DNA of 64,000 bases from Porcincola intestinalis (GTDB lineage: Bacteria > Bacillota > Clostridia > Lachnospirales > Lachnospiraceae). The DNA lies in NCBI RefSeq assembly GCF_009696445.1, contig NZ_VULZ01000004.1:1-64000 (forward strand). Reading direction: 5' to 3'. A program made the position numbers and the translations under genes. Position 1 is the stretch's first letter. Every line of letters begins with the position of its first letter. The notes below the pieces were generated by a model. The model worked only from the letters and a program-made list of their open reading frames with translations. It made no database searches and was not told where the DNA came from. Of the stretch, positions 52,157 through 61,047 are shown in pieces.

Positions 52157-53470
52157 ATGATCAACCAGTACACCCGGGGAAACAACCGTCTTTCACGCCT
52201 TTTCTTCCGCATCTGCCATGGCATCTACTGGCGCATGACACGGATCCCGCCCCTGAAACAGATCAAAAGATACTTCGGGCTGAAGAGAAGCGACCGGTTG
52301 TACGGAGAGACCATTCCTGCCTGGTACCGTTCAGAAGCAGGAAAACCGGTCGATGATCAAAAGGTTCTTTTTATCGAAAACCGCTCTGTCTCGCTGTCTG
52401 ATAATTTTCGGCTGATCTATGAAGACGTAAAGCAGGCAGGATACACCGTCCATGTCCATTATCTGCATGAATTCGATCCGGGGACAGACTCGATGAAGCC
52501 ACTGGAGGCGTACGCAAAGGACGCTGCCACGGCGAAATACATCTTTCTGAACGATGCAGCCCTCGCCACCAGCAGCTTTCCGCTGCGGAAGGAGACGAAG
52601 GTCATCCAGCTCTGGCACGGCTGCGGTGCCTTTAAGAAATGGGGCGCCAGTACGGCGAATAAAAAATTCGGAGCAAGTCAGAAGGAACGCGAAAAGCACT
52701 TTCTGAATTACTATAAGAATCTCAGCCTTGTCACCGTCAGCAGCCCGGACGTCGCGTGGGCATACATTGAGGCGATGGGGCTTGAGGATCAAAAGGAGAT
52801 CGTCAGGCCAACTGGTGTCAGCCGGACAGATGTCTACTTTGACCCTGAATTCATCCAGAAAAATACAGAAAAGGTCCACACCGTCTTTCCGGCATCCATC
52901 GGAAAGAAGATTCTCCTTTTCGCTCCGACCTTTCGCGGAAGGGTTGCAGGGGCCTCCACCCCTGATTTTCAGACTTTTGACCTGCGCAGGCTGAAAAAGG
53001 AATTCGGGGATGAGTACGTCGTCGTCATCAAGAACCATCCCTATGTCGGCCCGGTAGCCACCCCGAAGATTCCGGCAGATCTGGATGGAACCTTCGCGAT
53101 GGATCTGACACATACCTGCACAATTGAGACGCTGCTGTGCGCGGCTGACCTTTGCATCACGGATTACTCTTCGCTGGTCTTCGAGTACTCCCTGCTTGAC
53201 CGCCCTGTTCTGTTCTACGCCTATGATCTCGACGACTACAACGACTGGCGCGGCTTCTACTACAACTACAGCGAACTGGCTCCGGGCCCGGTCTGCAAAA
53301 CGATGGACGAACTGACCGACGCGATCCGTCAGTCAGAAACTGCCTTTGACAGAGAGAAGCTGGCGGCTTTCCGGAAGAAGTTCATGAGCGCCTGCGACGG
53401 TCACTCGACAGAACGGATCGAGCAGCTTGTTTTCGGAAGGTCCCTGCGCTGCAAGCCAGAGGAGTCCTGA
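52157..53470 (+). CDS. CDP-glycerol:polyol-phosphate transferase family protein, copy 2
   Basis: 437-aa member of the same family as its divergent neighbour. Motifs are VIQLWHGCGAFKKWG, GVSRTDVYFD, LLFAPTFRGR, VIKNHPY, CITDYSSLVFEYSLLDRPVL and YAYDLDDYNDWRGFYYNY, then GPVCKTMDEL and FMSACDGHSTERI. It is probably involved in priming or polymerising a polyol-phosphate polymer at the inner face of the membrane. AAAGGA precedes the ATG. It is the only biosynthetic gene of the locus on the plus strand and converges on the ABC-mutase fusion gene, with 14 bp between stops. Confidence 0.9.
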   Translation: MINQYTRGNNRLSRLFFRICHGIYWRMTRIPPLKQIKRYFGLKRSDRLYGETIPAWYRSEAGKPVDDQKVLFIENRSVSLSDNFRLIYEDVKQAGYTVHVHYLHEFDPGTDSMKPLEAYAKDAATAKYIFLNDAALATSSFPLRKETKVIQLWHGCGAFKKWGASTANKKFGASQKEREKHFLNYYKNLSLVTVSSPDVAWAYIEAMGLEDQKEIVRPTGVSRTDVYFDPEFIQKNTEKVHTVFPASIGKKILLFAPTFRGRVAGASTPDFQTFDLRRLKKEFGDEYVVVIKNHPYVGPVATPKIPADLDGTFAMDLTHTCTIETLLCAADLCITDYSSLVFEYSLLDRPVLFYAYDLDDYNDWRGFYYNYSELAPGPVCKTMDELTDAIRQSETAFDREKLAAFRKKFMSACDGHSTERIEQLVFGRSLRCKPEES

Positions 53471-53484
53471 CAACGGTTTCCTTT

Positions 53485-55467
53485 TTACTTCTTCCCGACG
53501 CTTCCGACCAGAATTCTGGTCTTCAGCTCCTTCTCAGCCATCTCCCAGGCCTGAAGGATGACCTGGTCCATGTTGTAATATCTGTACGTCCCGAGCCGGC
53601 CGCCGAAGAGGACGCCCGGCTCCTTCTCGGCCAGCTTTTTATACTGCTCATACAGCTTCATGTTGGCTTCGTCGTTGACCGGGTAGTAGGGTTCCATGCC
53701 CGGCTGCCACTCTGTTGAGTACTCGCGGGAAATAATCGTCTTTGGAAGATCATTTCCCTCCAGATCCTTTCCGAACTCGAACCACTTGTGCTCGATGATT
53801 CTCGTCCACGGAGCCTCGCTGCCTGTATAATTCACCACGGCATTTCCCTGGAAATTCGGCATGTCCAGCTCCTCCGTCTCAAACCGGACGGTCCGGTACT
53901 GCAGATGCCCGAGCCTGTAGTCAAAGTATTCGTCGATCGGCCCCGTGTAAATCACCTTCCGATACTTCCCGGCATACTTTTTCGCGAATGTCCGGTAGTC
54001 AATCCCCGTCATCACCGGAACGCCCGACAGAAGCTTCTCAACCATCTGCGTGTACCCGCCGATCGGAATCCCCTGATAACGGTCATTAAAATAGTTGTTG
54101 TCATAGGTAAACCGAAGCGGCAATCTCCGGATGATGAAGGCCGGCAGCTCCGTGCACGGACGTCCCCACTGCTTCTGCGTGTATTCTCTGATCAGTTTTT
54201 CGTAAATATCCGTCCCGGCGAGAGAGATCGCCTGCTCTTCCAGATTCTGCGGGACAAATGCTTCTTCCGGCGCAAGTCCCCGCTCTTTCTTTTTCTGCGC
54301 GATATATTCCGCTCTCTGCTCCTCGATCTTTGCCTGTACCTGCTCCGGTGTATAAAGCCCCCACATCTTCGAGAAGGTGTTCATATTGAACGGCAGGTTG
54401 TAGAGCTCATCCTTGTACCGGGCTACCGGCGAATTGATGTAGTGGTTGAACTCTGCATACTGGTTCACATACTCCCAGACCTTCTTGTCAGACGTATGGA
54501 AGATGTGAGCCCCGTATTCGTGAACATCGATATTATCCCGTCGGGACGTATAGACATTGCCGCCGATATGATCGCGCTTGTCGATCACAACCGCCGTCTT
54601 GCCAGCCTTGCAGGCTTCATTTGCAAAGACAGCACCGTACAGGCCAGCGCCGACCACCAGGTAGTCGAAAACCTTCCCGGACTCGATCTCCTGCCGGTCC
54701 TCCCGCTCCTTCTGCGCATAGGAATATACCTTCTCCTGATGCTCCAGATACGCGTTGCAGACCGTCTCCGGGTCTCCCTGCATCACGACATCGCCCTTGT
54801 CAAGCCACAGGACATGGTCGCAGAGCCGGATGACCGACGGAATATCATGGGACACATACAGAAGCGTCGTGCCGCCGGAAAGCATCTCCTGCATGCGCGC
54901 ATTGCAGCGTCTCCTAAAGTTCGCATCTCCGACCGACAACACCTCATCACAGATCAGGATCTCCGGATTGACCATCGTGGCAACCGCGAAGCCCAGCCGC
55001 GCCTTCATGCCGGAGGAATAATTCTTGATCGGCGAGTCGAGGAAGCGCTGAAGCTCCGCGAACTCGACAATCTCATCGAAATGCTCCTCCATGAACCTTC
55101 TCGAATGTCCGAGCACCGCCCCGTTCAGAAAGATATTCTCACGCGCCGTCAGCTCCTGATCAAAGCCCGCACCGAGCTCGATCATCGGCGCAATCTTCCC
55201 CCGGACCTGAACCGTTCCCTTGTAAGGCTTCAGGATTCCGGTAATCATCTTCAGAAGCGTACTCTTGCCGGAACCATTTGTCCCGATCAGCCCCCAGGAC
55301 TCACCCCTCTTCACATGAAGATCCACATCCTTCAGCGCCAGGAACTCCTGGAAGGTCAGCTCATGCCGGATCTTCCGGATCGTAAATTCCTTCAGATTGT
55401 CGACCTTGATGTTTCCAAGGTTAAAGCGGATCGATGCATGATTCACATCGATGATATTTTCAGCCAT
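53485..55467 (-). CDS. Fusion of polysaccharide-export ABC ATPase (Wzt/TagH type) and UDP-galactopyranose mutase
   Basis: 660 aa in one uninterrupted frame. Residues 1-245 are a Wzt/TagH/RgpD-type ATPase: Walker A GTNGSGKST (62-70), signature SSGMKARLGFA (151-161), Walker B LICDEVLSVGD (171-181), H-loop SHD (206-208). A charged linker (about 245-266) has no internal Met. Residues 267-660 are a complete flavoenzyme Glf: FAD motif VVGAGLYGAVFANE (271-284), VIDKRDHIGGNVYT, HEYGAHIFHTSDKKVWEYV (316-334), QGIPIGGYTQMVEKLL, and C-terminal GGRLGTYRYYNMDQVI. Glf converts UDP-galactopyranose to UDP-galactofuranose. The ATPase lacks the C-terminal glycan-binding domain of some Wzt proteins; the mutase occupies that place. 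It lies 92 bp after its permease. Confidence 0.93.
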   Translation of the reverse strand: MAENIIDVNHASIRFNLGNIKVDNLKEFTIRKIRHELTFQEFLALKDVDLHVKRGESWGLIGTNGSGKSTLLKMITGILKPYKGTVQVRGKIAPMIELGAGFDQELTARENIFLNGAVLGHSRRFMEEHFDEIVEFAELQRFLDSPIKNYSSGMKARLGFAVATMVNPEILICDEVLSVGDANFRRRCNARMQEMLSGGTTLLYVSHDIPSVIRLCDHVLWLDKGDVVMQGDPETVCNAYLEHQEKVYSYAQKEREDRQEIESGKVFDYLVVGAGLYGAVFANEACKAGKTAVVIDKRDHIGGNVYTSRRDNIDVHEYGAHIFHTSDKKVWEYVNQYAEFNHYINSPVARYKDELYNLPFNMNTFSKMWGLYTPEQVQAKIEEQRAEYIAQKKKERGLAPEEAFVPQNLEEQAISLAGTDIYEKLIREYTQKQWGRPCTELPAFIIRRLPLRFTYDNNYFNDRYQGIPIGGYTQMVEKLLSGVPVMTGIDYRTFAKKYAGKYRKVIYTGPIDEYFDYRLGHLQYRTVRFETEELDMPNFQGNAVVNYTGSEAPWTRIIEHKWFEFGKDLEGNDLPKTIISREYSTEWQPGMEPYYPVNDEANMKLYEQYKKLAEKEPGVLFGGRLGTYRYYNMDQVILQAWEMAEKELKTRILVGSVGKK

Positions 55468-55559
55468 AGAATCTCTCCATTTCTGCCAGTATCCCCCGTC
55501 TCCGGTGGTTGACGACCGGCTCTGGCGGTCCTGCGCCTGGTCTTCCGATTCGGTACGGT

Positions 55560-56351
55560 TCAGATGTGAAGGATAAACTCATCCTTCTTTTTCTGAAAGA
55601 CATACAATCCCAGCACCAGAGCCGCGAACGCCCACAGCCAGCCCCCGACGACCAGCCTCGGTCCCGGCATCCTGCCGGCAAGCGTAATGTCCCGGAATGC
55701 AGCGATGTAATAGTACATCGGGTTGAAGCCCTTGATGATGACCTGAAGCAGGTGCGGCAGATTTTCGATCGGATAGAACAGTGGCGTCAGGTACATCCAT
55801 GCTGTGATAAACGCATGGTAGATATACTCCATGTCACGGAAAAACACCTCGAGCGCCGCAAGCAGGAAGGTCAGCCCCAGACTGAAGATGTACACCTGCA
55901 TGATGATGATGACCAGATACAGCATGGTCCAGTGGAATGCAGAGCGGGTGGCAATCATCACGATGAAAAAGGCGCCCAGCGAAAAGACCGAATCAATCAT
56001 TGTACTCGTCACCTTCGACAAGGTGAAAATATACTTCGGAATATAAGTCTTCTTCAGCAGCGATGCGTTGTTAGTCACAGACTTGAGTCCGTTCTGGGTT
56101 GCCATCCGCATGAATTCAAACAGAACACGCCCTGTCAGCAGATAGATCGGATAATTCTCGATATTCTTCTTGAACATCGCCGAGAACACAACCGTCATGA
56201 CAACCATAATCAGGAGCGGATTCAGTACGCTCCAGATATACCCAAGGACGCTGCGGCGGTACTTCAGCTTGATGTCACGCTTGACCAGCTCCACCAGCAG
56301 ATCCCAGTACTTCCGGAACGTCCGGATCCGATTCTTCCACTTGCTGCCCAT
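55560..56351 (-). CDS. Polysaccharide/teichoic acid ABC exporter permease (Wzm/TagG type)
   Basis: 263 aa with six TM helices of the ABC2 exporter family. It opens with a cytoplasmic segment KYWDLLVELVKRDIKLKYRRSVLGYIWSVL, which is characteristic of Wzm/TagG/RgpC, and has MYYYIAAFRDI near the C-terminus. With the ATPase half of the downstream fusion it forms the exporter of an undecaprenyl-linked polymer. AGGAG lies 8 bases before ATG 56351. It follows the gene at 56445 by 93 bp. Confidence 0.93.
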   Translation of the reverse strand: MGSKWKNRIRTFRKYWDLLVELVKRDIKLKYRRSVLGYIWSVLNPLLIMVVMTVVFSAMFKKNIENYPIYLLTGRVLFEFMRMATQNGLKSVTNNASLLKKTYIPKYIFTLSKVTSTMIDSVFSLGAFFIVMIATRSAFHWTMLYLVIIIMQVYIFSLGLTFLLAALEVFFRDMEYIYHAFITAWMYLTPLFYPIENLPHLLQVIIKGFNPMYYYIAAFRDITLAGRMPGPRLVVGGWLWAFAALVLGLYVFQKKKDEFILHI

Positions 56352-56444
56352 CTGCAGTTCTCCTTCGCTTCTCTCTTCCAGGCGCCCCGGCATTCCTGCA
56401 GCACACCGCCCGGGCACCCTCTCATTCTTGACCGCTCTGTGCGG

Positions 56445-57644
56445 TCATTGCTGCTTGTCCTGGCTTTCCAGCGCCTTGAGATCCACTGTGATCACCGGGC
56501 AGACAGACAGATTCATATCCGTCACATCATCCCCGTACATCATCACCGTCCCTGATTTGGACTGATAGACAGCCGAAGACAGATCATGTCCGGGTGCTGC
56601 CAGCCACATGTCCACCGCCGGCTTTTCAAACACATCGGAATAGGTCTTCAAATCTTCCAGATCAAAAATCCGCACCTTATCGGTGAGTGGTTCAGAAGGC
56701 GCAGAGACCCCATAAAAATCATTGCCGGACGGCGTATAAGCCATGTCCACAAGCGCTGCCTGCTCCAACTCTGTAAACTCCCCCTGCAGCGCCCCGCCAT
56801 TCAAAAACGCTCTGAGCGAGCTGTCCGCCCAAGAGACATCCTTCCGGACGTTATGAAACTGGACGCTCCGGAAGACACTGTCTGCCGATGGCGCTCTGCA
56901 GATCATCAGGAGCTTCTTATGGCTTCTCCGAAGGACCAGCCAGTCCTGCCCCGCATAGGACACAGTATCACCCTTCTTTGCTTCCGGGAGTGCCTTGCGT
57001 TCCGCTGCCTCTCTCTTCCGCAGATACAGCTGCCTGTACTTCTCCGCCTGCTCTCTGCTGTCCAGCAGATTCCCCAGCTGTGAAAAACGACTGTACGCCG
57101 ACTGGTACTGTCCGCCGATGCCTTCAAGCCTAGCAGCCATATAGTTCATATAGCCACCCTTGTAGCTTCTGGCCATCAGTACCACCAGCGCCACAATCAC
57201 CAGAAGAACCACAGCACGCGTAATCTGGAACCTCCGGTTCAGCGCCTTCGCCCGCTTCCGGGCATAATCCTGCTTCTCATCGGCATCCCGGTATCCCTGA
57301 AGGTTTGCAAACTCTCCGGCAGCCTTGCCGAATTCATGCTCCTCCTTCGCCTCCGCCAGATGACGGCAGGCTCTCTGATAGTCCGCCTCTTTCTTCTGTA
57401 CCTTTGCCTCCGACAGCTGCTTTTTGCAGGAATCATAGAGCGTTTCCGCTCCCGGATAGCCCTTCACATCCGACAGAAGCGCCTCCGCCGCCTCCAGGTT
57501 CTTCACCCTGTAAGCCGGGGACACGACCATCGGATCAACACTCAGCTTCAGCTTCGCCCGCTGAACCAGCGCTTCATCCGACTCATAGTTCCTGACCTTG
57601 CGCTGTTTTGATTTCAGATAGTCCCCGAAATTGATCTTTGCCAT
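56445..57644 (-). CDS. Membrane protein with DUF6273-like extracytoplasmic domain
   Basis: 399 aa. Residues 1-135 are charged and helical (LEAAEALLSDVKGYPGAETL, YQRACRHLAEAKEEHEFGKAAGEF), resembling repeated short helix pairs. One TM helix is at about 141-158. The outer part (about 215-395) reads GDTVSYAGQDWLVLRRSHKKLLMI, WADSSLRAFLNGG and VDMWLAAPGHDLSSAVYQS. It resembles the DUF6273 module often found in Lachnospiraceae surface proteins. No catalytic residues are recognised. Its place inside the polymer operon, between an epimerase gene and the exporter, suggests a role in assembly or attachment, by context only. Confidence 0.65.
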   Translation of the reverse strand: MAKINFGDYLKSKQRKVRNYESDEALVQRAKLKLSVDPMVVSPAYRVKNLEAAEALLSDVKGYPGAETLYDSCKKQLSEAKVQKKEADYQRACRHLAEAKEEHEFGKAAGEFANLQGYRDADEKQDYARKRAKALNRRFQITRAVVLLVIVALVVLMARSYKGGYMNYMAARLEGIGGQYQSAYSRFSQLGNLLDSREQAEKYRQLYLRKREAAERKALPEAKKGDTVSYAGQDWLVLRRSHKKLLMICRAPSADSVFRSVQFHNVRKDVSWADSSLRAFLNGGALQGEFTELEQAALVDMAYTPSGNDFYGVSAPSEPLTDKVRIFDLEDLKTYSDVFEKPAVDMWLAAPGHDLSSAVYQSKSGTVMMYGDDVTDMNLSVCPVITVDLKALESQDKQQ

Positions 57645-57706
57645 ATACGTCCTGTTTCCCCGTATGATTTACCAGGCAGAAGCCCGGTCTACCTGCTCAT
57701 GAGTCC

Positions 57707-58789
57707 TTACTGTACCGATCGGAGGATTTCCACCGTATGCCGCAGTCCTGTCTCCATGTCAAACCGCGCCCTCCAGCCCAGGTCTTCCAGCTTTCTGCTG
57801 TCAAGAAGCGCCTTGGTCGCCCTTGAATATCCGGCCGCTTCCACCTGGTCCGGAATCTCAAAGACCACCTTCGTGCCCGCTTCCTTCGCAATGAGCGCCG
57901 CCAGATCCTTCAGGGTGATATCGCAGCTTCGCGTCGCAATGTTGTAGGCTTCCCCACAATCTCCAAGCAGCAGAACTGTCAGCAAGCCAGAAACCGCATC
58001 GCAGACATAGGTATAGGAATAATTCTGGGTCCCCGCGCTCTTGAGCACGATGTCTTCCCGCTCTACACCCTTCCTGATAAACTGGGAAATCGCCTTCGTG
58101 TCACTCATCAGCATGGACGGGCCGAACGACCTGGTGAACCTCGGAACCACGACATCCAGCCCCTTCTGCCGGATATAAGCCTGGCAGAGCGCCTCGCCCG
58201 CCCGCTTGCTTTCCGGATAGCCGGCGCGCATCGTATTGCAGTCGATGTAGCCGCAGTACTTCTCATCAAACAGCTCCACATCGCCTCGATTCTCCCCATA
58301 GATTTCATTGGAGGAGGCAAATGCAAACCGCCTTGCCCCGGCCTTCGCCGCAAACTCCAGAAGATTGTTCAGACCGATGATGTTCGTCACGACCGTCCCG
58401 ATCGGATCCGTCGCGTAGGCGACCGGGTGTGTGTTCGAAGCTGCATGAAAGACATAGTCCACATGCTTCAGTCCCGCTACCCGGAGCGATTCCTTCAGAT
58501 TCTCCACGTCATCAATATCACACTGGATAAATGTAAACAGCGGATCGCCCCAGTATTCCTCGAACCTTGACTTTCCTTTCTGTGCATTTCTCCCCAGTGC
58601 GAGGAGATGGCAGCCCAGACCATCCTCGCGGTTTTTCTTCATCAGCACATGAATCAATGTGCTCCCGATCATCCCGGTTGCACCCGAGATCATGAAGGAT
58701 GCGCCCCGGAGCTTCTCCCACGGGAGCGCCAGTGCGGTCACGCCGCTCAGATCCTGCTGAAACAGTTCACTCTCCAGAAGTCTCATCAT
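57707..58789 (-). CDS. NAD-dependent epimerase/dehydratase (extended SDR) paired with a cytidylyltransferase
   Basis: 360-aa extended short-chain dehydrogenase acting on a nucleotide-activated sugar or polyol. Rossmann motif MISGATGMIGSTLIHVLM (about 31-48), HAASNTHPVAYATDP, the Ser of FASSNEIYGE and the active-site YxxxK in GYPESKRAGE. The N-terminal 30 residues before the Rossmann fold are longer than in GalE/RmlB. ATG at 58789 has AAGGG 8 bases upstream and lies 10 bp after the cytidylyltransferase stop. The tight pairing suggests it makes or uses a CDP-linked product; the reaction is unknown. Confidence 0.85.
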   Translation of the reverse strand: MMRLLESELFQQDLSGVTALALPWEKLRGASFMISGATGMIGSTLIHVLMKKNREDGLGCHLLALGRNAQKGKSRFEEYWGDPLFTFIQCDIDDVENLKESLRVAGLKHVDYVFHAASNTHPVAYATDPIGTVVTNIIGLNNLLEFAAKAGARRFAFASSNEIYGENRGDVELFDEKYCGYIDCNTMRAGYPESKRAGEALCQAYIRQKGLDVVVPRFTRSFGPSMLMSDTKAISQFIRKGVEREDIVLKSAGTQNYSYTYVCDAVSGLLTVLLLGDCGEAYNIATRSCDITLKDLAALIAKEAGTKVVFEIPDQVEAAGYSRATKALLDSRKLEDLGWRARFDMETGLRHTVEILRSVQ

Positions 58790-58799
58790 CAAAATACCC

Positions 58800-59516
58800 T
58801 TACTTCAGCCAGTTATCCCTGTCCATCTTCAGATACGCCTTGAACATCTCCAGATCATCCTTCGTTGTCAGCTTGATGTTCTTGTCAGAGCCCGCCGCAA
58901 AATACAGCCGCTCCCCCAGCTCCACCATCATGGTGTTCGTGTATGAGGAACCCTTGATCCCGATCCCCTCCGCGAATGCCTTGTGATACGCCCAGTCCAG
59001 CTTCCCGAACTTGTATGCCTGCGGCGTCTGTACCCGTCTCAGCGTCTCACGCGGTATATACTTCACCGTCGAGATCTCGTCATCCTTGACGAAAATCTGC
59101 TCATTGTAGGGCATGGAAGTGACGCCATTGCCATACTTCCGGCACGTCTCAATTACGTCCGAGAGCACAGAAGCATCCACCAGCGGACGAATGCCATCGT
59201 GGATGATGACAATATCATCCTCCGCACACTTGTCCTCCAGGCCGTAGACACCATTCCGGATCGATTCCTGTCCGGAATTCCCGCCCGGCACGATCCACTT
59301 CAGCTTGTCGATACCGAACTGCTTTGCATACGCCCAGACCACATCGTGCCATCCGTCGATGCAGACCAGCTCAATCGCATCGATCAGCGGGTGTTTCTGA
59401 AACCCCTCCAGCGTATAGATCAGCACCGGCTTGTCATACACATTGATAAACTGCTTCGGAATATCCTGTCCCATGCGGTGGCCGGAGCCACCCGCGATAA
59501 TCAGTGCAACGTTCAT
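58800..59516 (-). CDS. IspD/TarI-family cytidylyltransferase (probably polyol-phosphate specific)
   Basis: 238-aa nucleotidyltransferase that makes a CDP-alcohol. N-terminal nucleotide loop LIIAGGSGHRMGQDIPKQF, VPGGNSGQESIRNGVYGL, DIVIIHDGIRPLVD (metal and substrate Asp) and RVQTPQAYKFGKL match both IspD and TarI/Bcs1. Placement beside polyol-phosphate transferases and an SDR argues for CDP-ribitol (TarI) or a related CDP-polyol rather than isoprenoid synthesis. A promoter (59553-59581) lies directly upstream. Confidence 0.85.
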   Translation of the reverse strand: MNVALIIAGGSGHRMGQDIPKQFINVYDKPVLIYTLEGFQKHPLIDAIELVCIDGWHDVVWAYAKQFGIDKLKWIVPGGNSGQESIRNGVYGLEDKCAEDDIVIIHDGIRPLVDASVLSDVIETCRKYGNGVTSMPYNEQIFVKDDEISTVKYIPRETLRRVQTPQAYKFGKLDWAYHKAFAEGIGIKGSSYTNTMMVELGERLYFAAGSDKNIKLTTKDDLEMFKAYLKMDRDNWLK

Positions 59517-59552
59517 ATATCCATCCTCATAAAAAATGTATCATAGACGTCC

Positions 59553-59581
59553 ACCATACCACAAAGTCCAGAATCGGGCAA
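59553..59581 (-). promoter_or_regulatory. Possible promoter of the cytidylyltransferase-exporter unit
   Basis: TTGCCC (59576-59581), 17 bp, TATGGT (59553-59558) on the minus strand, in the 67-bp gap after the transferase stop. It would allow the export half of the operon to be transcribed separately. Confidence 0.4.
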
Positions 59582-59583
59582 TC

Positions 59584-61047
59584 TTACGTATCTACAGCTC
59601 CGGAAGTCTCCCTATCTTCCCCGAAGCAATGTTCCCTGATCCTCTCTGCAATGCGCGCGGTCGACTGCCCATCGCAGGCAGACAGGTACCGCTTCAGGAA
59701 TGCATCCCTTTTCTTTGCCTGGCTACCTATCCAGCTCGCTGTCTGTCCCCCGTTCCCTGATTCCAGTGCCCCGTCATCCACTTTGCTTTCGCCGGTGCAC
59801 AATCCCGGACCGTCATCTCCTGCAGCCCGTCTGACCGCATCTGCCAGCCTGTCAGCATCCTTCACAATCTCTCCCGGAATCTCATGGATATCCATGTAGG
59901 TTCCACGCTGCGCCATGTAGGTATCGAGATCCGGAACATATAGCACCAGACCACCATGCACGCCCAGGCTGCCATGCAGATCCTGCTGATTTCGAATCTG
60001 CGCTGCCAGCAGGTACTCATAGATCAGAGACGAATAATCCGCGATCAGCACATCCACAACCGGGTAAAGCTGCTCCGTCGGGATCGGGCAGTGATTCTTC
60101 ACCGCCTTCCGTGCCTCCTTCATATGCGGGTGCACCCGTGTCAGGACAAGGTACTCTTTCCCGAGCTGTCTCTGAAGCTTCTCTGTATCCAGATCCATCA
60201 GGCCCGGCTGCCCCGCATTCCCGCGAAATGTCGGCGCCCAGAGCACAACCTTCCGGCGTTTTCTCAGGCTGTCTGTCTTTCTGCCGCCCCTGGCTCCTGT
60301 CTCCCTTCCGCTTCCAGCTCCTGCCTCTCCGCCACTTCCTGCATCTGACTCTCTGCCACTTCCAGCACCAGTTTCCTCGTAGACGTCCGGGTACAGCTCC
60401 CGGAACGCCTCAATGCACCTGTATCTCCATTTTCTCGAGAAATACAGGTCTGTCCGGCTGACGCCAATCGCCTGCACCTCCCCGTGTGTCCGGTGCATCG
60501 CGGACGAAAATGGTTCCACCGCCGCTTCCGCGCTGACGGTAACCAGGCTCAGGTTCCGGTACACATCTCCATGATACCCCTCCGGAATATCGTCCTTCGC
60601 ATCATACCCGAACTTCTTATAGCAGCCGCAGGCATGCCACAGCTGGACAACCATCGTGTCCCTCTTCTTCCGGCAGGAAGCAACCGGCAGGAAATTGTCG
60701 CAGACAACGACCACTGAAGCTCTGGCGTACAGTTTCATGAATCGCGTCGAATATTCCATGACCTCCGCTTTCGACGCCCTGCCAAAATCCAGGTACATCT
60801 CTACGATATGGTAAGCCGGCTGAACACGGCTCTGTTTCAGTCTCCGGTACAGCAGCTCCATCGCTTCCGGCCTGCCGTCATGGTGGGCATCCGCGAAGAC
60901 AACCAGATTCCGCTCTACCCTGCAGCAGCGGTGAAGGTCATACACCGCCGGCAGATACACATTCTGAGAAAACATCTTGGCCTGCTGCTTCAGCTGAAAT
61001 TCTGCTCCCACAAGTGTCTCCCTTCCAGTATGCCATTGCAAGGTCAC
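59584..61047 (-). CDS. CDP-glycerol:polyol-phosphate transferase family protein, copy 3, with Gly-rich insertion
   Basis: 487 aa. Conserved VVQLWHACGCYKKFGYDA (about 134-150), GVSRTDLYF, VLWAPTFRGN, LTRVHPHM, LIADYSSLIYEYLLAAQ. Two low-complexity stretches interrupt it. Residues about 226-256 hold four copies of a GAGSGRE-like octad just before VVLWAPTFRG, and about 412-440 hold a G/D/S-rich segment. Homologous positions in copies 1 and 2 have no such insert. The start is GTG at 61047, overlapping the upstream stop by 4 bp (GTGA). It belongs to the same transcript as the membrane protein upstream. Confidence 0.87.
   Translation of the reverse strand: MTLQWHTGRETLVGAEFQLKQQAKMFSQNVYLPAVYDLHRCCRVERNLVVFADAHHDGRPEAMELLYRRLKQSRVQPAYHIVEMYLDFGRASKAEVMEYSTRFMKLYARASVVVVCDNFLPVASCRKKRDTMVVQLWHACGCYKKFGYDAKDDIPEGYHGDVYRNLSLVTVSAEAAVEPFSSAMHRTHGEVQAIGVSRTDLYFSRKWRYRCIEAFRELYPDVYEETGAGSGRESDAGSGGEAGAGSGRETGARGGRKTDSLRKRRKVVLWAPTFRGNAGQPGLMDLDTEKLQRQLGKEYLVLTRVHPHMKEARKAVKNHCPIPTEQLYPVVDVLIADYSSLIYEYLLAAQIRNQQDLHGSLGVHGGLVLYVPDLDTYMAQRGTYMDIHEIPGEIVKDADRLADAVRRAAGDDGPGLCTGESKVDDGALESGNGGQTASWIGSQAKKRDAFLKRYLSACDGQSTARIAERIREHCFGEDRETSGAVDT

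Noticed and set aside
53788-55512. 574-codon plus-strand frame antisense to the ABC-mutase fusion
   Set aside because: Shadow of the fusion gene; composition is Arg/His/Leu-rich with no domain signature.
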